NCBI RefSeq assembly: GCF_021648825.1
Contig: NZ_JAKJHS010000013.1
Coordinates: 1 to 62,269 of the forward strand
DNA from: Rhizobium halophilum
GTDB taxonomy: Bacteria > Pseudomonadota > Alphaproteobacteria > Rhizobiales > Rhizobiaceae
Direction of reading: 5' to 3'
DNA length: 62,269 nt
In this document: positions 25,041-33,296 of the stretch, piece after piece
How positions within the stretch are numbered: the stretch's first letter is position 1
Layout: each line of letters opens with the position of its first letter
Notes under the pieces: model-generated
Database searches by the model: none
Told to the model about the DNA's origin: nothing
Seen by the model: the letters and a program-made list of their open reading frames with translations, nothing else
Program-made: the position numbers and the translations under genes

Positions 25041-25964
25041 ATGGAACTACGCCAGCTCTCATACTTCGTGGCCGTAGCTGAGGAGCTGCATTTCGGTCGG
25101 GCTGCAGCACGCATGTGTATCGCCCAGCCGGCGCTGAGCACGCAGGTGCAGGCGCTGGAGAAGCATCTGGGGGTGCAGCTTCTTCATCGCACCACACGGC
25201 GCGTGGAGCTGACGCGGGCAGGGGAGGTCTTCTACGATCGCTGCATCAGGATCCTTGGCGATATCAAGCTGTCGTCCGAAATGGCGCGTTCGGCCGACGG
25301 CAAGGGAGCGCGTGAGATCCGCATCGGGACGATCTATCCTGCCACCATCGGCGTCTTGCCGACGTTTCTGTCACGCATCGCCAGGAAGTGCCCCGGCATC
25401 CGTATGCATATTGCCAGTGGCTCCACCGGCGACATCATCCGCAGTATCGAGGCGGGTCAGCTCAACCTCGGCTTCATCCGGCCGGTTGAGGCCATCGGCT
25501 CGCTGAGGTTCTTTTCGATCTCCCATGAGCGCTATCTGCTGGCGGTCTGCAGGAACAGTCCACTTGCGGCACTTGAGGAGGTCGGCATTGAGGATCTCCG
25601 CGATCAGAAGATCATCTCTTTCTCGCGCTCCAATCTCTCCTATACGGAGCAGTATTTTGCGGAGAAATTCGAGGAGCATGATCTGGCTGGCAATGTCAGC
25701 TACACCTGCGACGACACCTTTTCGCTCGTGTCGCTGGTGTCTGCCGGCCTTGGCGTCGGCTTCGCGCCGGAGTGGACGCGGGATCTTCCCGATCGCAACT
25801 TCGAACTGAAGAAGGTGAGGGGCGTCGACTTCAAGATCGGGCTCGGTGTCGCCTGGAACAAGGAGGATCCCACCGCAGGCCGGGACGATATCATCGATAT
25901 TGCACGCTCGCTGGCGCGGCCAATGGCAAGGGCTCACGCGTCACCGGAACTGGTGCCTCAATAA
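25041..25964 (+). CDS. LysR-family transcriptional regulator
   Basis: A 307-residue LTTR. The N-terminal winged helix reads MELRQLSYFVAVAEELHFGR and AARMCIAQPALSTQVQALE; the effector domain begins with IRIGTIYPATIGVLP near residue 94 and includes FISFSRS-like and SAGLGVGFAPEW segments. HFGRAA plus LHRTTRRVELT are typical of the BenM/CatR-like subgroup that controls aromatic or organic acid catabolism. The divergent neighbour is only the XRE gene, so no target gene is evident. Confidence 0.85.
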   Translation: MELRQLSYFVAVAEELHFGRAAARMCIAQPALSTQVQALEKHLGVQLLHRTTRRVELTRAGEVFYDRCIRILGDIKLSSEMARSADGKGAREIRIGTIYPATIGVLPTFLSRIARKCPGIRMHIASGSTGDIIRSIEAGQLNLGFIRPVEAIGSLRFFSISHERYLLAVCRNSPLAALEEVGIEDLRDQKIISFSRSNLSYTEQYFAEKFEEHDLAGNVSYTCDDTFSLVSLVSAGLGVGFAPEWTRDLPDRNFELKKVRGVDFKIGLGVAWNKEDPTAGRDDIIDIARSLARPMARAHASPELVPQ

Positions 25965-26105
25965 TCACGCTTGTCTGGAAGGCAGATTAGGCAGGAAGCC
26001 TTATATCCTGTCGATCACTACCGCATCACACCATTTTCAATCCAATACTGGCGATGGATCGGCAGCCAGCCCACCCATGAGCACGTCGCTGCGGAGGAGG
26101 GTTCC

Positions 26106-26336
26106 ATGTCCGGTATTGGAAGAGGGGGAGAAACAGGCGGCCTCGACGAGATCGACATCATCCGGTCCGCATCCGAACGTGTCGCAGCCAATCCTGATGG
26201 AGCATCAGACCTGGAGCACGACATGATCCTGCGCATTGTCTCGCTACTATATGAGGCTGGAATGGTAGATCCACAAAAGCTCGCTGACGCGGCGTTTCTG
26301 CTTGGCAGCAGCAAGCTTTTCACCGGCATGCTTTGA
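26106..26336 (+). CDS. Conserved small hypothetical protein (paralogue of 431-688)
   Basis: A 76-residue protein with ATG 26106 behind GGAGGAGGGTTCC. Its second half (ILRIVSLLYEAGMVDPQKL, ADAAFLLGSSKLF) matches the small protein at 431-688. The N-terminus is Gly-rich and differs between the two. Function unknown. Two copies in one window, each with a strong ribosome site, support a real gene family. Confidence 0.65.
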   Translation: MSGIGRGGETGGLDEIDIIRSASERVAANPDGASDLEHDMILRIVSLLYEAGMVDPQKLADAAFLLGSSKLFTGML

Positions 26337-26491
26337 TCTCCGAATTCGTCGCATCAGCGGGGCGCGCGTTATCATCAGGTCGGGATGTCAATGCGCGCGC
26401 GGCGTGCGACGTGAGCCTTGGGGAGCAGCAGTTCGGGATGGTTGCCCGACGAGGTGGATGATGGAGTAGGTTGAGCACCACTTGGCCAACC

Positions 26492-27727
26492 TTACTCGTA
26501 GCCGACAATGCCTGCCGTCTTCATCGCCGCGATCTCGTCGGCGCCGTATCCAGCTTCTGCCAGGACCTCGGCAGTATGCGCTCCGAGCGGCGGAGCGGGC
26601 CGGGTAACGCGGCACGGGGTTTCGGTGAGCTTGACCGGGAAGCCCAGCATCGGCACGTTCCCATGCCCAGGATGCTCAACCTCGATCACCATGTCCTGCG
26701 CCTTAACCTGCGGGTCGCTGAGGGCTTCCGCCAGATCCTGCACCCGTCCGCAAGGCACGCCCGCCGCGTTGAGCCTGGTGATCCAGGTCTCCTGGGATCC
26801 CATTCGGGTGCGCGCGTTCAGCAGGGCATTGAGTTCGCCACGTCGGGCAAAGCGCTTGTCATTGGTGTTGTATCGTTCGTCATCCATCAGCGCTCCAAGT
26901 TCCAGGACATCGAGAAAGCGCTTCAGGATGACGTCGTTGGAGGGTGCCACGGCAATCTCGCCATCGGCCGTCTGAAAAAGACCATAAGGGGCGACCAGCG
27001 GATGGTCGTTTCCGGTGCGTTCCGGGTTCTTCCCTGTCGCGAACAATTCCGTCGCAAGATAGGCCATCATCGAGACCGCGCTCATCATCATGGCAGTCTC
27101 GACGTGCTGGCCGCGACCGTTGAGATCGCGCGCCCTCAGGGCACTGACGATGCCAAAGGCACAGTAGAGCCCGGCCAGGAGGTCGGTGATCGGCTGGGCA
27201 ACACGCATCGGCTCCTCTCCTTCCCTGCCGTTGACGCTCATTAGCCCGCTCATCGCCTGGGCGATGAAGTCAAAGGCAGGACGATCGACATAAGGGCCCG
27301 CGCTGCCGAAGCCGTTGATATTGGCGGTGACGAGCCGTGGATTGAGCTGTGCCAGCCGCGCCTTGTCAAACCCCATCTGCGCCAGGACGCCGGGCCTAAA
27401 ATTGTCGATCAGAACATCCGCTGTCTCGATCAGCCGGGACAGGACGTCACGGCCTTCAGCGCGGTAGAGATCGATGACCACTGAGCGCTTGTTGCGGTTG
27501 AAAGAGGCATAGTACCACGACAGCCCGTCCCTTAGTGCGCCCTGTTGGCGGATCGGATCCCCCTTGTCGGGCTCCACCTTCACGACATCGGCGCCCATAT
27601 CACCAAGCAACATCGAGCAAAAAGGCCCCGACAAAACCCGCGTCAGGTCGATCACCCGGACACCCGCCAGCGGTGCTTTCAGGCCGGCTGCATCGAAGTC
27701 GTGTTTTAGGCTGCCCTCCTCAACCAT
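26492..27727 (-). CDS. Class III (CaiB/BaiF) CoA-transferase
   Basis: A 411-residue formyl-CoA-transferase-type enzyme. Family landmarks are VRVIDLTRVLSGPFCSMLLGD near residue 25, NRNKRSVVIDL, ADVLIDNFRPGV, GFGSAGPY and the predicted nucleophile Asp in QPITDLLAGLYCAFG near residue 170, plus VAPYGLFQTADG. It moves CoA between carboxylic acids. Its start overlaps the stop of the upstream HMG-CoA-lyase-like gene by 8 bases, so they work in sequence. In mammals a related enzyme (SUGCT) transfers CoA from succinyl-CoA to 3-hydroxy-3-methylglutarate or glutarate, which fits this pairing. Confidence 0.85.
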   Translation of the reverse strand: MVEEGSLKHDFDAAGLKAPLAGVRVIDLTRVLSGPFCSMLLGDMGADVVKVEPDKGDPIRQQGALRDGLSWYYASFNRNKRSVVIDLYRAEGRDVLSRLIETADVLIDNFRPGVLAQMGFDKARLAQLNPRLVTANINGFGSAGPYVDRPAFDFIAQAMSGLMSVNGREGEEPMRVAQPITDLLAGLYCAFGIVSALRARDLNGRGQHVETAMMMSAVSMMAYLATELFATGKNPERTGNDHPLVAPYGLFQTADGEIAVAPSNDVILKRFLDVLELGALMDDERYNTNDKRFARRGELNALLNARTRMGSQETWITRLNAAGVPCGRVQDLAEALSDPQVKAQDMVIEVEHPGHGNVPMLGFPVKLTETPCRVTRPAPPLGAHTAEVLAEAGYGADEIAAMKTAGIVGYE

Positions 27728-28685
27728 TTGCGGTCCTGACGGAATCCATCGGGTGCAGGTCGAGACGGTGGCCAGCTTTCATCACCTGCCCAGGCAATGA
27801 CCGGCCGATCACGCCTTCAATGCGCCTGGAAACCTCGATCAGCTTCTTTAGGTCGATACCAGTCTCGATACCGCATTCATCAAGCATGTAGACAAGATCC
27901 TCCGTACAGATATTGCCCGTCGCCCGTGGCACAAATGGGCAACCGCCAAGCCCACCGACGCTCGCTTCAAAACGCGTAACGCCCTCCATCAAGCCGGCGT
28001 AGACGCACACAAGCCCTTGGCCCCGGGTGTTGTGGAAGTGAAGCGCAATATCGGCCTCCGGCACGTGAGTCTTCAGCGCCTGGACCCGCTCGGCCACGAG
28101 CGGGGGCGTGGCCATGCCGGTGGTATCGCCAAGCGACAGCTTGGTGATCCCCATATCCCGGTAGGCCCGAGCGATCCTGACCACCTCGCCGACGGGAACG
28201 TCACCCTCGAAGGGGCAGCCAAAGGATGTGGCAATCGCTCCATAGACATCGATTCCGGCAGCTTCTGCTGTCCTGCAGATGTCTTTGAACCCGGCCAACG
28301 ACCCGTCGCGCGTGCGGTTCACGTTCTTCAGGTTGTGGCTCTCGGACGCCGACATGAAGACGACCATGGCATCAACCCCAGCCTCGATGGCGCGCTCGGC
28401 CCCCCTCTCATTGGGAACGAGCGCCGTCAGCACTACGCCGCGGCTTCGATCGATACCCTTCAGCACGTCTGCCGCGTCGCGCAGCTGCGGCACGGCGCGG
28501 GGTGAAACGAAAGATGTCACTTCAAGATGACGGACGCCTGCGTCGATCAAGCCGTTGACCAGGGCAATTTTATCTTGCGGCGAAACATAGGCGGGCTCCG
28601 ACTGCAAGCCGTCCCGCGGTCCGACATCAATGACGCTGACTTTCTCCGGGAGACCACGATCTCGTCTGAACCTGCTCTCGTACAT
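27720..28685 (-). CDS. Hydroxymethylglutaryl-CoA lyase-family enzyme
   Basis: A 321-residue TIM-barrel lyase of the HMGL-like family. It shows VSVIDVGPRDGLQSE near residue 16 (metal Asp20), LEVTSFVSPRAVPQL, LSLGDTTGMA, the metal-binding LHFHNTRGQG and the catalytic loop GGLGGCPFVPRATGN with its Cys. It would cleave 3-hydroxy-3-methylglutaryl-CoA to acetoacetate and acetyl-CoA, or a close analogue such as citramalyl-CoA. ATG 28685 follows GGGAGGCGATT. Control is probably by the divergent GntR regulator through the operator at 28709-28732. Confidence 0.85.
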   Translation of the reverse strand: MYESRFRRDRGLPEKVSVIDVGPRDGLQSEPAYVSPQDKIALVNGLIDAGVRHLEVTSFVSPRAVPQLRDAADVLKGIDRSRGVVLTALVPNERGAERAIEAGVDAMVVFMSASESHNLKNVNRTRDGSLAGFKDICRTAEAAGIDVYGAIATSFGCPFEGDVPVGEVVRIARAYRDMGITKLSLGDTTGMATPPLVAERVQALKTHVPEADIALHFHNTRGQGLVCVYAGLMEGVTRFEASVGGLGGCPFVPRATGNICTEDLVYMLDECGIETGIDLKKLIEVSRRIEGVIGRSLPGQVMKAGHRLDLHPMDSVRTANG

Positions 28686-28708
28686 AATCGCCTCCCGCGT
28701 GGATTGCA

Positions 28709-28732
28709 TTGGTCGACCACTTTGGTATACCG
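28709..28732. promoter_or_regulatory. GntR/FadR-type operator
   Basis: Two short palindromes stand side by side in the 65-base divergent promoter: GGTCGACC (28711-28718) and TGGTATACC (28723-28731). The second is very close to the TnGTnnnACnA consensus of the FCD (FadR) subgroup. Their position fits control of both the lyase operon and gntR. Confidence 0.6.
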
Positions 28733-28750
28733 TCGCCGGGTGGAGGGTCA

Positions 28751-29515
28751 ATGGCACAGGTGCTGAGACAGAGAAGCGGGGCGATGGCTGAGGCAACCGG
28801 CGAAGCCGAACGCTCGCTCGGGCACAGGGTCATGGTGGATATCCGCTCGCAGATCCTGACGCTCACCCTTGCGCCGGGTGAACCGATCACGGAACGGTTC
28901 CTGGAAGCCCAACACGGCGTGTCTCGCACCATCATCCGCCAGGCGCTCACCGAACTGATCCGCGACGGCTTTGTCATCAAGGGCGAGCGCGGCTATGCCG
29001 TTGCGCCCTTCGATCTGAGGCAGCTTGACGAGATCTTCGAGTACCGGGAAGTAGTCGAGGATGCCGCCATCCGCCTGGCCTGCGCACGGGCGGCCCCTGA
29101 AGACCTTGACGCAATCCGCGTCTCGATCGACCGCGGGCTGACCGATTTTACGCCGGACGCATGGTTCGAGATCGGCCTGGACGTCCATGTGCAGCTCGCT
29201 GCGCTTTCCGAAAACCGGTTCATGCGCGATGCCGTGCAGGACGCCGTCAACCGGACCATGCGGGCGCGCTGGCTTGTTGCCAGTTGCGCTGAAATGCGTG
29301 CTGTCGCCCACCGTGAACATTGTGAAATCGTCGAATTGGTGCGCGAGCGCCGCGCAGAGGACGCGGCCAATGCCGTGCGCGCCCATGCCCGCGACGTCCG
29401 CCAGCAGATCGTCCAGGCGCTGGAGGATGCGCGCCGCCTCTTGGGCGCGCGTGGGTTTGCCGGCGAACCAAAGAGCCCCGTAAAGCCAAACCAGGTTGGG
29501 AGGGTGAGGGCATAA
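28751..29515 (+). CDS. GntR-family regulator (FCD/FadR subgroup)
   Basis: A 254-residue regulator. The winged helix covers about residues 30-95 (MVDIRSQILTLTLAPGEPI, VSRTIIRQALTELIRDGFV, GYAVAPFDLR). The effector domain is FCD, with DEIFEYREVVEDAAIRLA and the metal-ligand-like pattern HVQLAALSENRFM and HREHCEIVELV. ATG 28751 follows GGAGGGTCA. It sits between the lyase / CoA-transferase operon and tctCBA, so it most likely represses both until the substrate or a CoA-acid is present. Confidence 0.87.
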   Translation: MAQVLRQRSGAMAEATGEAERSLGHRVMVDIRSQILTLTLAPGEPITERFLEAQHGVSRTIIRQALTELIRDGFVIKGERGYAVAPFDLRQLDEIFEYREVVEDAAIRLACARAAPEDLDAIRVSIDRGLTDFTPDAWFEIGLDVHVQLAALSENRFMRDAVQDAVNRTMRARWLVASCAEMRAVAHREHCEIVELVRERRAEDAANAVRAHARDVRQQIVQALEDARRLLGARGFAGEPKSPVKPNQVGRVRA

Positions 29516-29613
29516 GGACCCGGGTTCAACGGGTTGGAGGCTCGTTGTTCCTAGTTGGCGCGGACACGTCAGGGGCTGAAGCAGGAAACAACCATTCAGG
29601 GAGGAGTGCAGTA

Positions 29614-30582
29614 ATGAGGAAATTGACCAAACTCTTAAGCCTTGGCGCTTTGGCGCTGTCGCTTTCAGTCGGCTCGTCGGCAGCTGAGGAATGCATAGCG
29701 CCGGCAGATCCGGGCGGTGGCTGGGACTTCACATGCCGCACCGTCGGCAAGCTTCTTTATGATCTCAAACTCGTGGAGAACCCGGTCCAGATTACCAACA
29801 TGCCGGGCGGCGTCGGCGCCGTGGCATGGGCAAATGTTGCGTCGAAGCGCAATGATGATGGATCTCTCCTGGTCGCGACGTCCACGGTCGGCATCACTCA
29901 GATCGCACAGGGCCGTTTTCCTGCCGGCACCGATGCCATGCGTTGGCTTGCCATGCTTGGGACGGATGTCGGTGTCATCGTGGTGCCGGCGGACTCTGAG
30001 TTCAAGACGCTGAAAGACCTGACCGACGCCATGAGCGAGGATCCAGCATCGGTGACGGCGGCGGGCTCTTCGGGTGCCGGCGGCTGGGATCACATCCGTC
30101 TTTTGATGGTGGCAAAGGCCGCCGGTCTGTCCGGTGACGACTACAAGGGTATCCGCTGGGTCCAGTTCGATGGCGGCAGCCCGGCCGTAACGCAGATGCT
30201 GGGCGGTCAGGTGGATCTTGTGACGACGGATCTGGGTGAAATCGCAGGCTTTGTGGAATCGGGAGACATTCGCATCCTTGCCGCCCTGTCGGATGAACGC
30301 ATCCCGGCATTCCCGGATGCACCAACGGCAGCGGAGCAGGGGCTTGATGTCACCGGTTACAACTGGCGAGGCTTCTACACCGGCGGGGACGTATCCGACG
30401 AGGACTACCAGCGCTGGGTTTCTACCTTGAACAAACTCTATGACAGCAAGGAGTGGAAAGCGGCGGCGGAAGGCAGCGGCCTTGTTCCCGTATGGCGCGG
30501 CGGCGAGGAGTTCGAGGCTTATGTGCTTGAACAGGCCGCACAGATGGAGGAAATCTCCCGCCAGATCGGCGTCATCAAGTGA
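29614..30582 (+). CDS. tctC: Tripartite tricarboxylate transporter substrate-binding protein
   Basis: A 322-residue periplasmic receptor. A signal peptide (MRKLTKLLSLGALALSLSVG) with likely cleavage after SSA is followed by the receptor fold: CIAPADPGGGWDFTCR replaces the usual YPxGGxxD ligand loop, NMPGGVGAVAW is the second ligand loop, and GAGGWDHIRL and GGQVDLVTTDLGE are typical. ATG 29614 follows GGGAGGAG. Its stop overlaps the GTG of tctB. The ligand is likely a di- or tricarboxylate, inferred from the adjacent CoA-transferase and lyase. Confidence 0.88.
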   Translation: MRKLTKLLSLGALALSLSVGSSAAEECIAPADPGGGWDFTCRTVGKLLYDLKLVENPVQITNMPGGVGAVAWANVASKRNDDGSLLVATSTVGITQIAQGRFPAGTDAMRWLAMLGTDVGVIVVPADSEFKTLKDLTDAMSEDPASVTAAGSSGAGGWDHIRLLMVAKAAGLSGDDYKGIRWVQFDGGSPAVTQMLGGQVDLVTTDLGEIAGFVESGDIRILAALSDERIPAFPDAPTAAEQGLDVTGYNWRGFYTGGDVSDEDYQRWVSTLNKLYDSKEWKAAAEGSGLVPVWRGGEEFEAYVLEQAAQMEEISRQIGVIK

Positions 30583-31010
30583 GTGACCGCATTGCCGGCA
30601 TTGTCATGCTGATCGTCTCGATTGCGTTCGGCATCACGGCAAGCAGCTATGAGGCAAGCTTTGGCGATCCTCTTGGCCCGGCTGCCTTGCCGGTCATGCT
30701 CTCGATACCGGCAGTGCTATTGAGCCTGTGCCTCGTCCTCAAACCGGATCCTGATCCGGTCTGGGTGACGGGCACGCCGCTCTTTCGTCAAATCGCCGCC
30801 GTGGTCCTGTTGATCGCCTATGCCCTGCTTCTCGATCCGCTCGGCTTCCTGCTCGCCACATTTGTCACCGTGACCCTGCTGGGGCGCATCCTGCTCAGCG
30901 GCTGGCTGAAATCGGCGCTCTCGGGGGTTCTGATGACCCTTGTTCTATTTGTCACCTTCGACACGCTGCTCGGATTGCCCCTGCGTGCCCTTCCCGCAGG
31001 TCTGGGCTAG
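30579..31010 (+). CDS. tctB: Tripartite tricarboxylate transporter small subunit
   Basis: A 143-residue membrane protein with four hydrophobic segments (IAGIVMLIVSIAFGITAS; LPVMLSIPAVLLSLCLV; IAAVVLLIAYALLLDPLGF; LSGVLMTLVLFVTFDTLLG). The length and layout match TctB, which partners TctA in the inner membrane. It starts with GTG 30579 overlapping the tctC stop (GTGA) and lies 3 bases ahead of tctA. Confidence 0.85.
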   Translation: MSDRIAGIVMLIVSIAFGITASSYEASFGDPLGPAALPVMLSIPAVLLSLCLVLKPDPDPVWVTGTPLFRQIAAVVLLIAYALLLDPLGFLLATFVTVTLLGRILLSGWLKSALSGVLMTLVLFVTFDTLLGLPLRALPAGLG

Positions 31011-31013
31011 CTC

Positions 31014-32525
31014 ATGGAAACGATCGCGCTGCTTGGACAGGGTTTTGCCGTCGCCTTGACGCCGACGAACATGGCTCTCGCGATCTTTGGCTGTTTTGTC
31101 GGAACCATCATCGGCGCCTTGCCGGGTATCGGTCCTGTCAATGGCGTCGCAATCCTGATCCCGCTTGCCTTCTCTCTCGGCCTGGAACCTGTCTCCGCCC
31201 TCATCATGCTGTCTTGCATCTATTACGGCTGCATGTATGGCGGGCGCATCTCTTCCATCATGCTCAACATTCCGGGTGACGAGCCGGCGATCATGACGAC
31301 GCTCGACGGTTATCCCATGGCGCAGCGTGGCAAGGCTGCAGAGGCACTTGCGATTTCGGCGCTGGCTTCATTCGTGGGCGCGACGTTCGCGACGGTGGGC
31401 CTGACCTTGTTTGCGCCACTTCTGGCCGGTGCTGCGATCTATTTCGGGCCGGCGGATTACTTTGCCCTTTATGTCATGGCCTTCGCGACCATTGGCGGCA
31501 TTACCGGCGTCAATCCTATCAAAACCCTGCTTGCGGCGATGATAGGATTGATGATTGCCAGCGTAGGTCTTGATCCGGCAACAGGGACGGCGCGCTTCAC
31601 CTTCGGCTCTTACCACCTGTATGACGGTTTCAATCCGATCGTGGCGATCGTCGGTCTGTTTGCAATCAGCGAAGTGCTTTTCTACCTGGAAACCATGCAT
31701 ATGTCGGACGGCAAGATGGTGCCGCTCGGCCGTGCGGTTCCAAAGCTGCGCGACATCGCCGTTGGCGGCTGGGCGCATTTGAGAGGCTCCGTCATCGGCT
31801 TTATCTGCGGAATTCTTCCAGGTGCTGGCGCCTCGCTTGGCGCATTCATGTCTTACGTCGTGGAAAAGCGCGTCAGCAACAAGAACGGCACCTTCGGCCA
31901 TGGCGACCCCAAAGGCATTGTCGCGCCCGAGGCAGGCAATAATGCCGCGTCGGGCGGCGCGCTGATCCCGATGCTGACACTTGGTGTTCCCGGCAGCGGG
32001 ACCACCGCCGTCATGCTTGCGCTACTGATCTCCCTCAACGTCCAGCCGGGACCCCTGCTCTTTTCGCGCGAGCCTGAAATGGTGTGGGGCCTGATTGCAT
32101 CGCTCTACATCGCCAATGTCGTGCTGTTGATCATGAACATCCCCATGGTCGGGCTGTTTACGCGAATGCTCGCCATGCCACAGTGGGTTTTGATGCCGTT
32201 TGTCGTGATGGTCAGCTTTCTTGGGATCTATTCGATCAGCAATTCCAGCTTCGACGTTCTCGTCATGATCGGCTTTGGCGTGCTGGGCTTTATACTGCGC
32301 AAACTCAATATCTCCCTGGTGCCGGTCATTCTCGGACTCCTCTTGGGGGCCGACATGGAGAATAACCTTCGTCGGGCTCTCTCCATCTCAGGCGGCGACC
32401 CGTCAATATTGGTGGCAAGCCCCATCGCCATCGGCCTTTACCTCGTAACCTTCGCAATCCTCGCCGCCGCCTTCTACATCGCGTTCAATACGAGGCGCGC
32501 GGAACGCAAACTGGGCGAGGATTAG
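31014..32525 (+). CDS. tctA: Tripartite tricarboxylate transporter large permease
   Basis: A 503-residue integral membrane protein with about 12 helices. It holds the family signatures IIGALPGIGPVNGVAILIPL near residue 37, YYGCMYGGRISSIMLNIPG near residue 67 and, in the second half, GILPGAGASLGAFMSY and APEAGNNAASGGALIPMLTLG. It uses the ion gradient to import the acid delivered by TctC. ATG 31014 is 3 bases after tctB. Downstream lies an IS3 relic, so the operon ends here. Confidence 0.9.
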   Translation: METIALLGQGFAVALTPTNMALAIFGCFVGTIIGALPGIGPVNGVAILIPLAFSLGLEPVSALIMLSCIYYGCMYGGRISSIMLNIPGDEPAIMTTLDGYPMAQRGKAAEALAISALASFVGATFATVGLTLFAPLLAGAAIYFGPADYFALYVMAFATIGGITGVNPIKTLLAAMIGLMIASVGLDPATGTARFTFGSYHLYDGFNPIVAIVGLFAISEVLFYLETMHMSDGKMVPLGRAVPKLRDIAVGGWAHLRGSVIGFICGILPGAGASLGAFMSYVVEKRVSNKNGTFGHGDPKGIVAPEAGNNAASGGALIPMLTLGVPGSGTTAVMLALLISLNVQPGPLLFSREPEMVWGLIASLYIANVVLLIMNIPMVGLFTRMLAMPQWVLMPFVVMVSFLGIYSISNSSFDVLVMIGFGVLGFILRKLNISLVPVILGLLLGADMENNLRRALSISGGDPSILVASPIAIGLYLVTFAILAAAFYIAFNTRRAERKLGED

Positions 32526-32578
32526 CCGGGGCAGGCGGTGCGCCGGATCCGGAGCGATTTTACGGCTTGCGCATGCCC

Positions 32579-32730
32579 TTACCACCTCCCGCTTCCGAGC
32601 AGCGTTAGAGCTTTGGCAAATGACGTCCTGAGCATCTCACGGTCCAGCGTCAGGTCAGCGACGATCCTCTTGGGTCGCCCATTCTCGTCCGCGCTTTGCT
32701 TCTCTCGTTGATGCTTTCAAAGACGGATGC
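32579..32730 (-). mobile_element. IS3-family OrfA relic
   Basis: On the minus strand one short frame reads QSADENGRPKRIVADLTLDR and then EMLR, the conserved end of IS3-family OrfA where the leucine-zipper region passes into the OrfB start, followed by TGGTAA at 32579. Only about 45 codons remain, with a stop upstream and no ends visible. It marks an old insertion between the tctCBA locus and the homogentisate locus. Confidence 0.55.
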
Positions 32731-32741
32731 CCTTGATCCCG

Positions 32742-33224
32742 CTAGTGATCCTCGCGTGAAGCAAGTCCCGATTGAAGCCCGTCAGCTTTTCCATTCGAGA
32801 GTTGGGCAACGGCCTTGTCGAGCGCTGCAAGACCTTTCTGTAAGGCCGCCAGATCTGCCTCTGGCATGGCGCAAAGAATCTCGTCCGCACGCGCGGCCAC
32901 ACCGGAAAAGGCGGCTTTGAACAGGGCGCTTCCACTGTCCGTGATGCTATATTGTCGCAAGCGGCGGTCGGTGCTGAGAATTTCGCGCGTGATCAGTTTT
33001 TTCGCTTCTAGACGCGTCGCGGCGCGGCTGACCTGCACCTTGTCCAGGGAGGTGCGCTGCGATATCTGCAGTGAGTTAAGCGAACCGGCATCCTCCAGCA
33101 GAAACAGCAGCCGCCATTCCTCCCGGGAAAGGCCATGCTCGCGCCCATAGACTTCAACGAGCTGACGCGAGAAGGCTTCGGCAATGACGGCGAGGCGGTA
33201 GGGGAAGAAGGTCTCTATGCGCAT
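32742..33224 (-). CDS. MarR-family regulator at the end of the homogentisate/TRAP operon
   Basis: A 160-residue winged-helix regulator. FFPYRLAVIAEAFSRQL is the dimer helix, and EEWRLLFLLEDAGSLNSLQ, TSLDKVQVSRAATRLEAKKL and the wing STDRRLRQYSIT form the DNA-binding domain. It is clearly related to the MarR protein at 39794-40222 (shared PYRL, EWR, LDK, VSRAA, RL). It lies 72 bases after dctM on the same strand and may be transcribed with it. The two MarR proteins bracket the pathway, so they may divide its control. Confidence 0.82.
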   Translation of the reverse strand: MRIETFFPYRLAVIAEAFSRQLVEVYGREHGLSREEWRLLFLLEDAGSLNSLQISQRTSLDKVQVSRAATRLEAKKLITREILSTDRRLRQYSITDSGSALFKAAFSGVAARADEILCAMPEADLAALQKGLAALDKAVAQLSNGKADGLQSGLASREDH

Positions 33225-33296
33225 GGCGGCCCTCTGTTGGTGGCGGTTCTCCTGATGCCCCCGCCGCCGTTCGCAGGCAAGCGGAAAGAGCGTCGG

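Noticed and set aside
26337..26491. Possible transposase tail between the small gene and the CoA-transferase
   Set aside because: No family motif could be matched in any frame.
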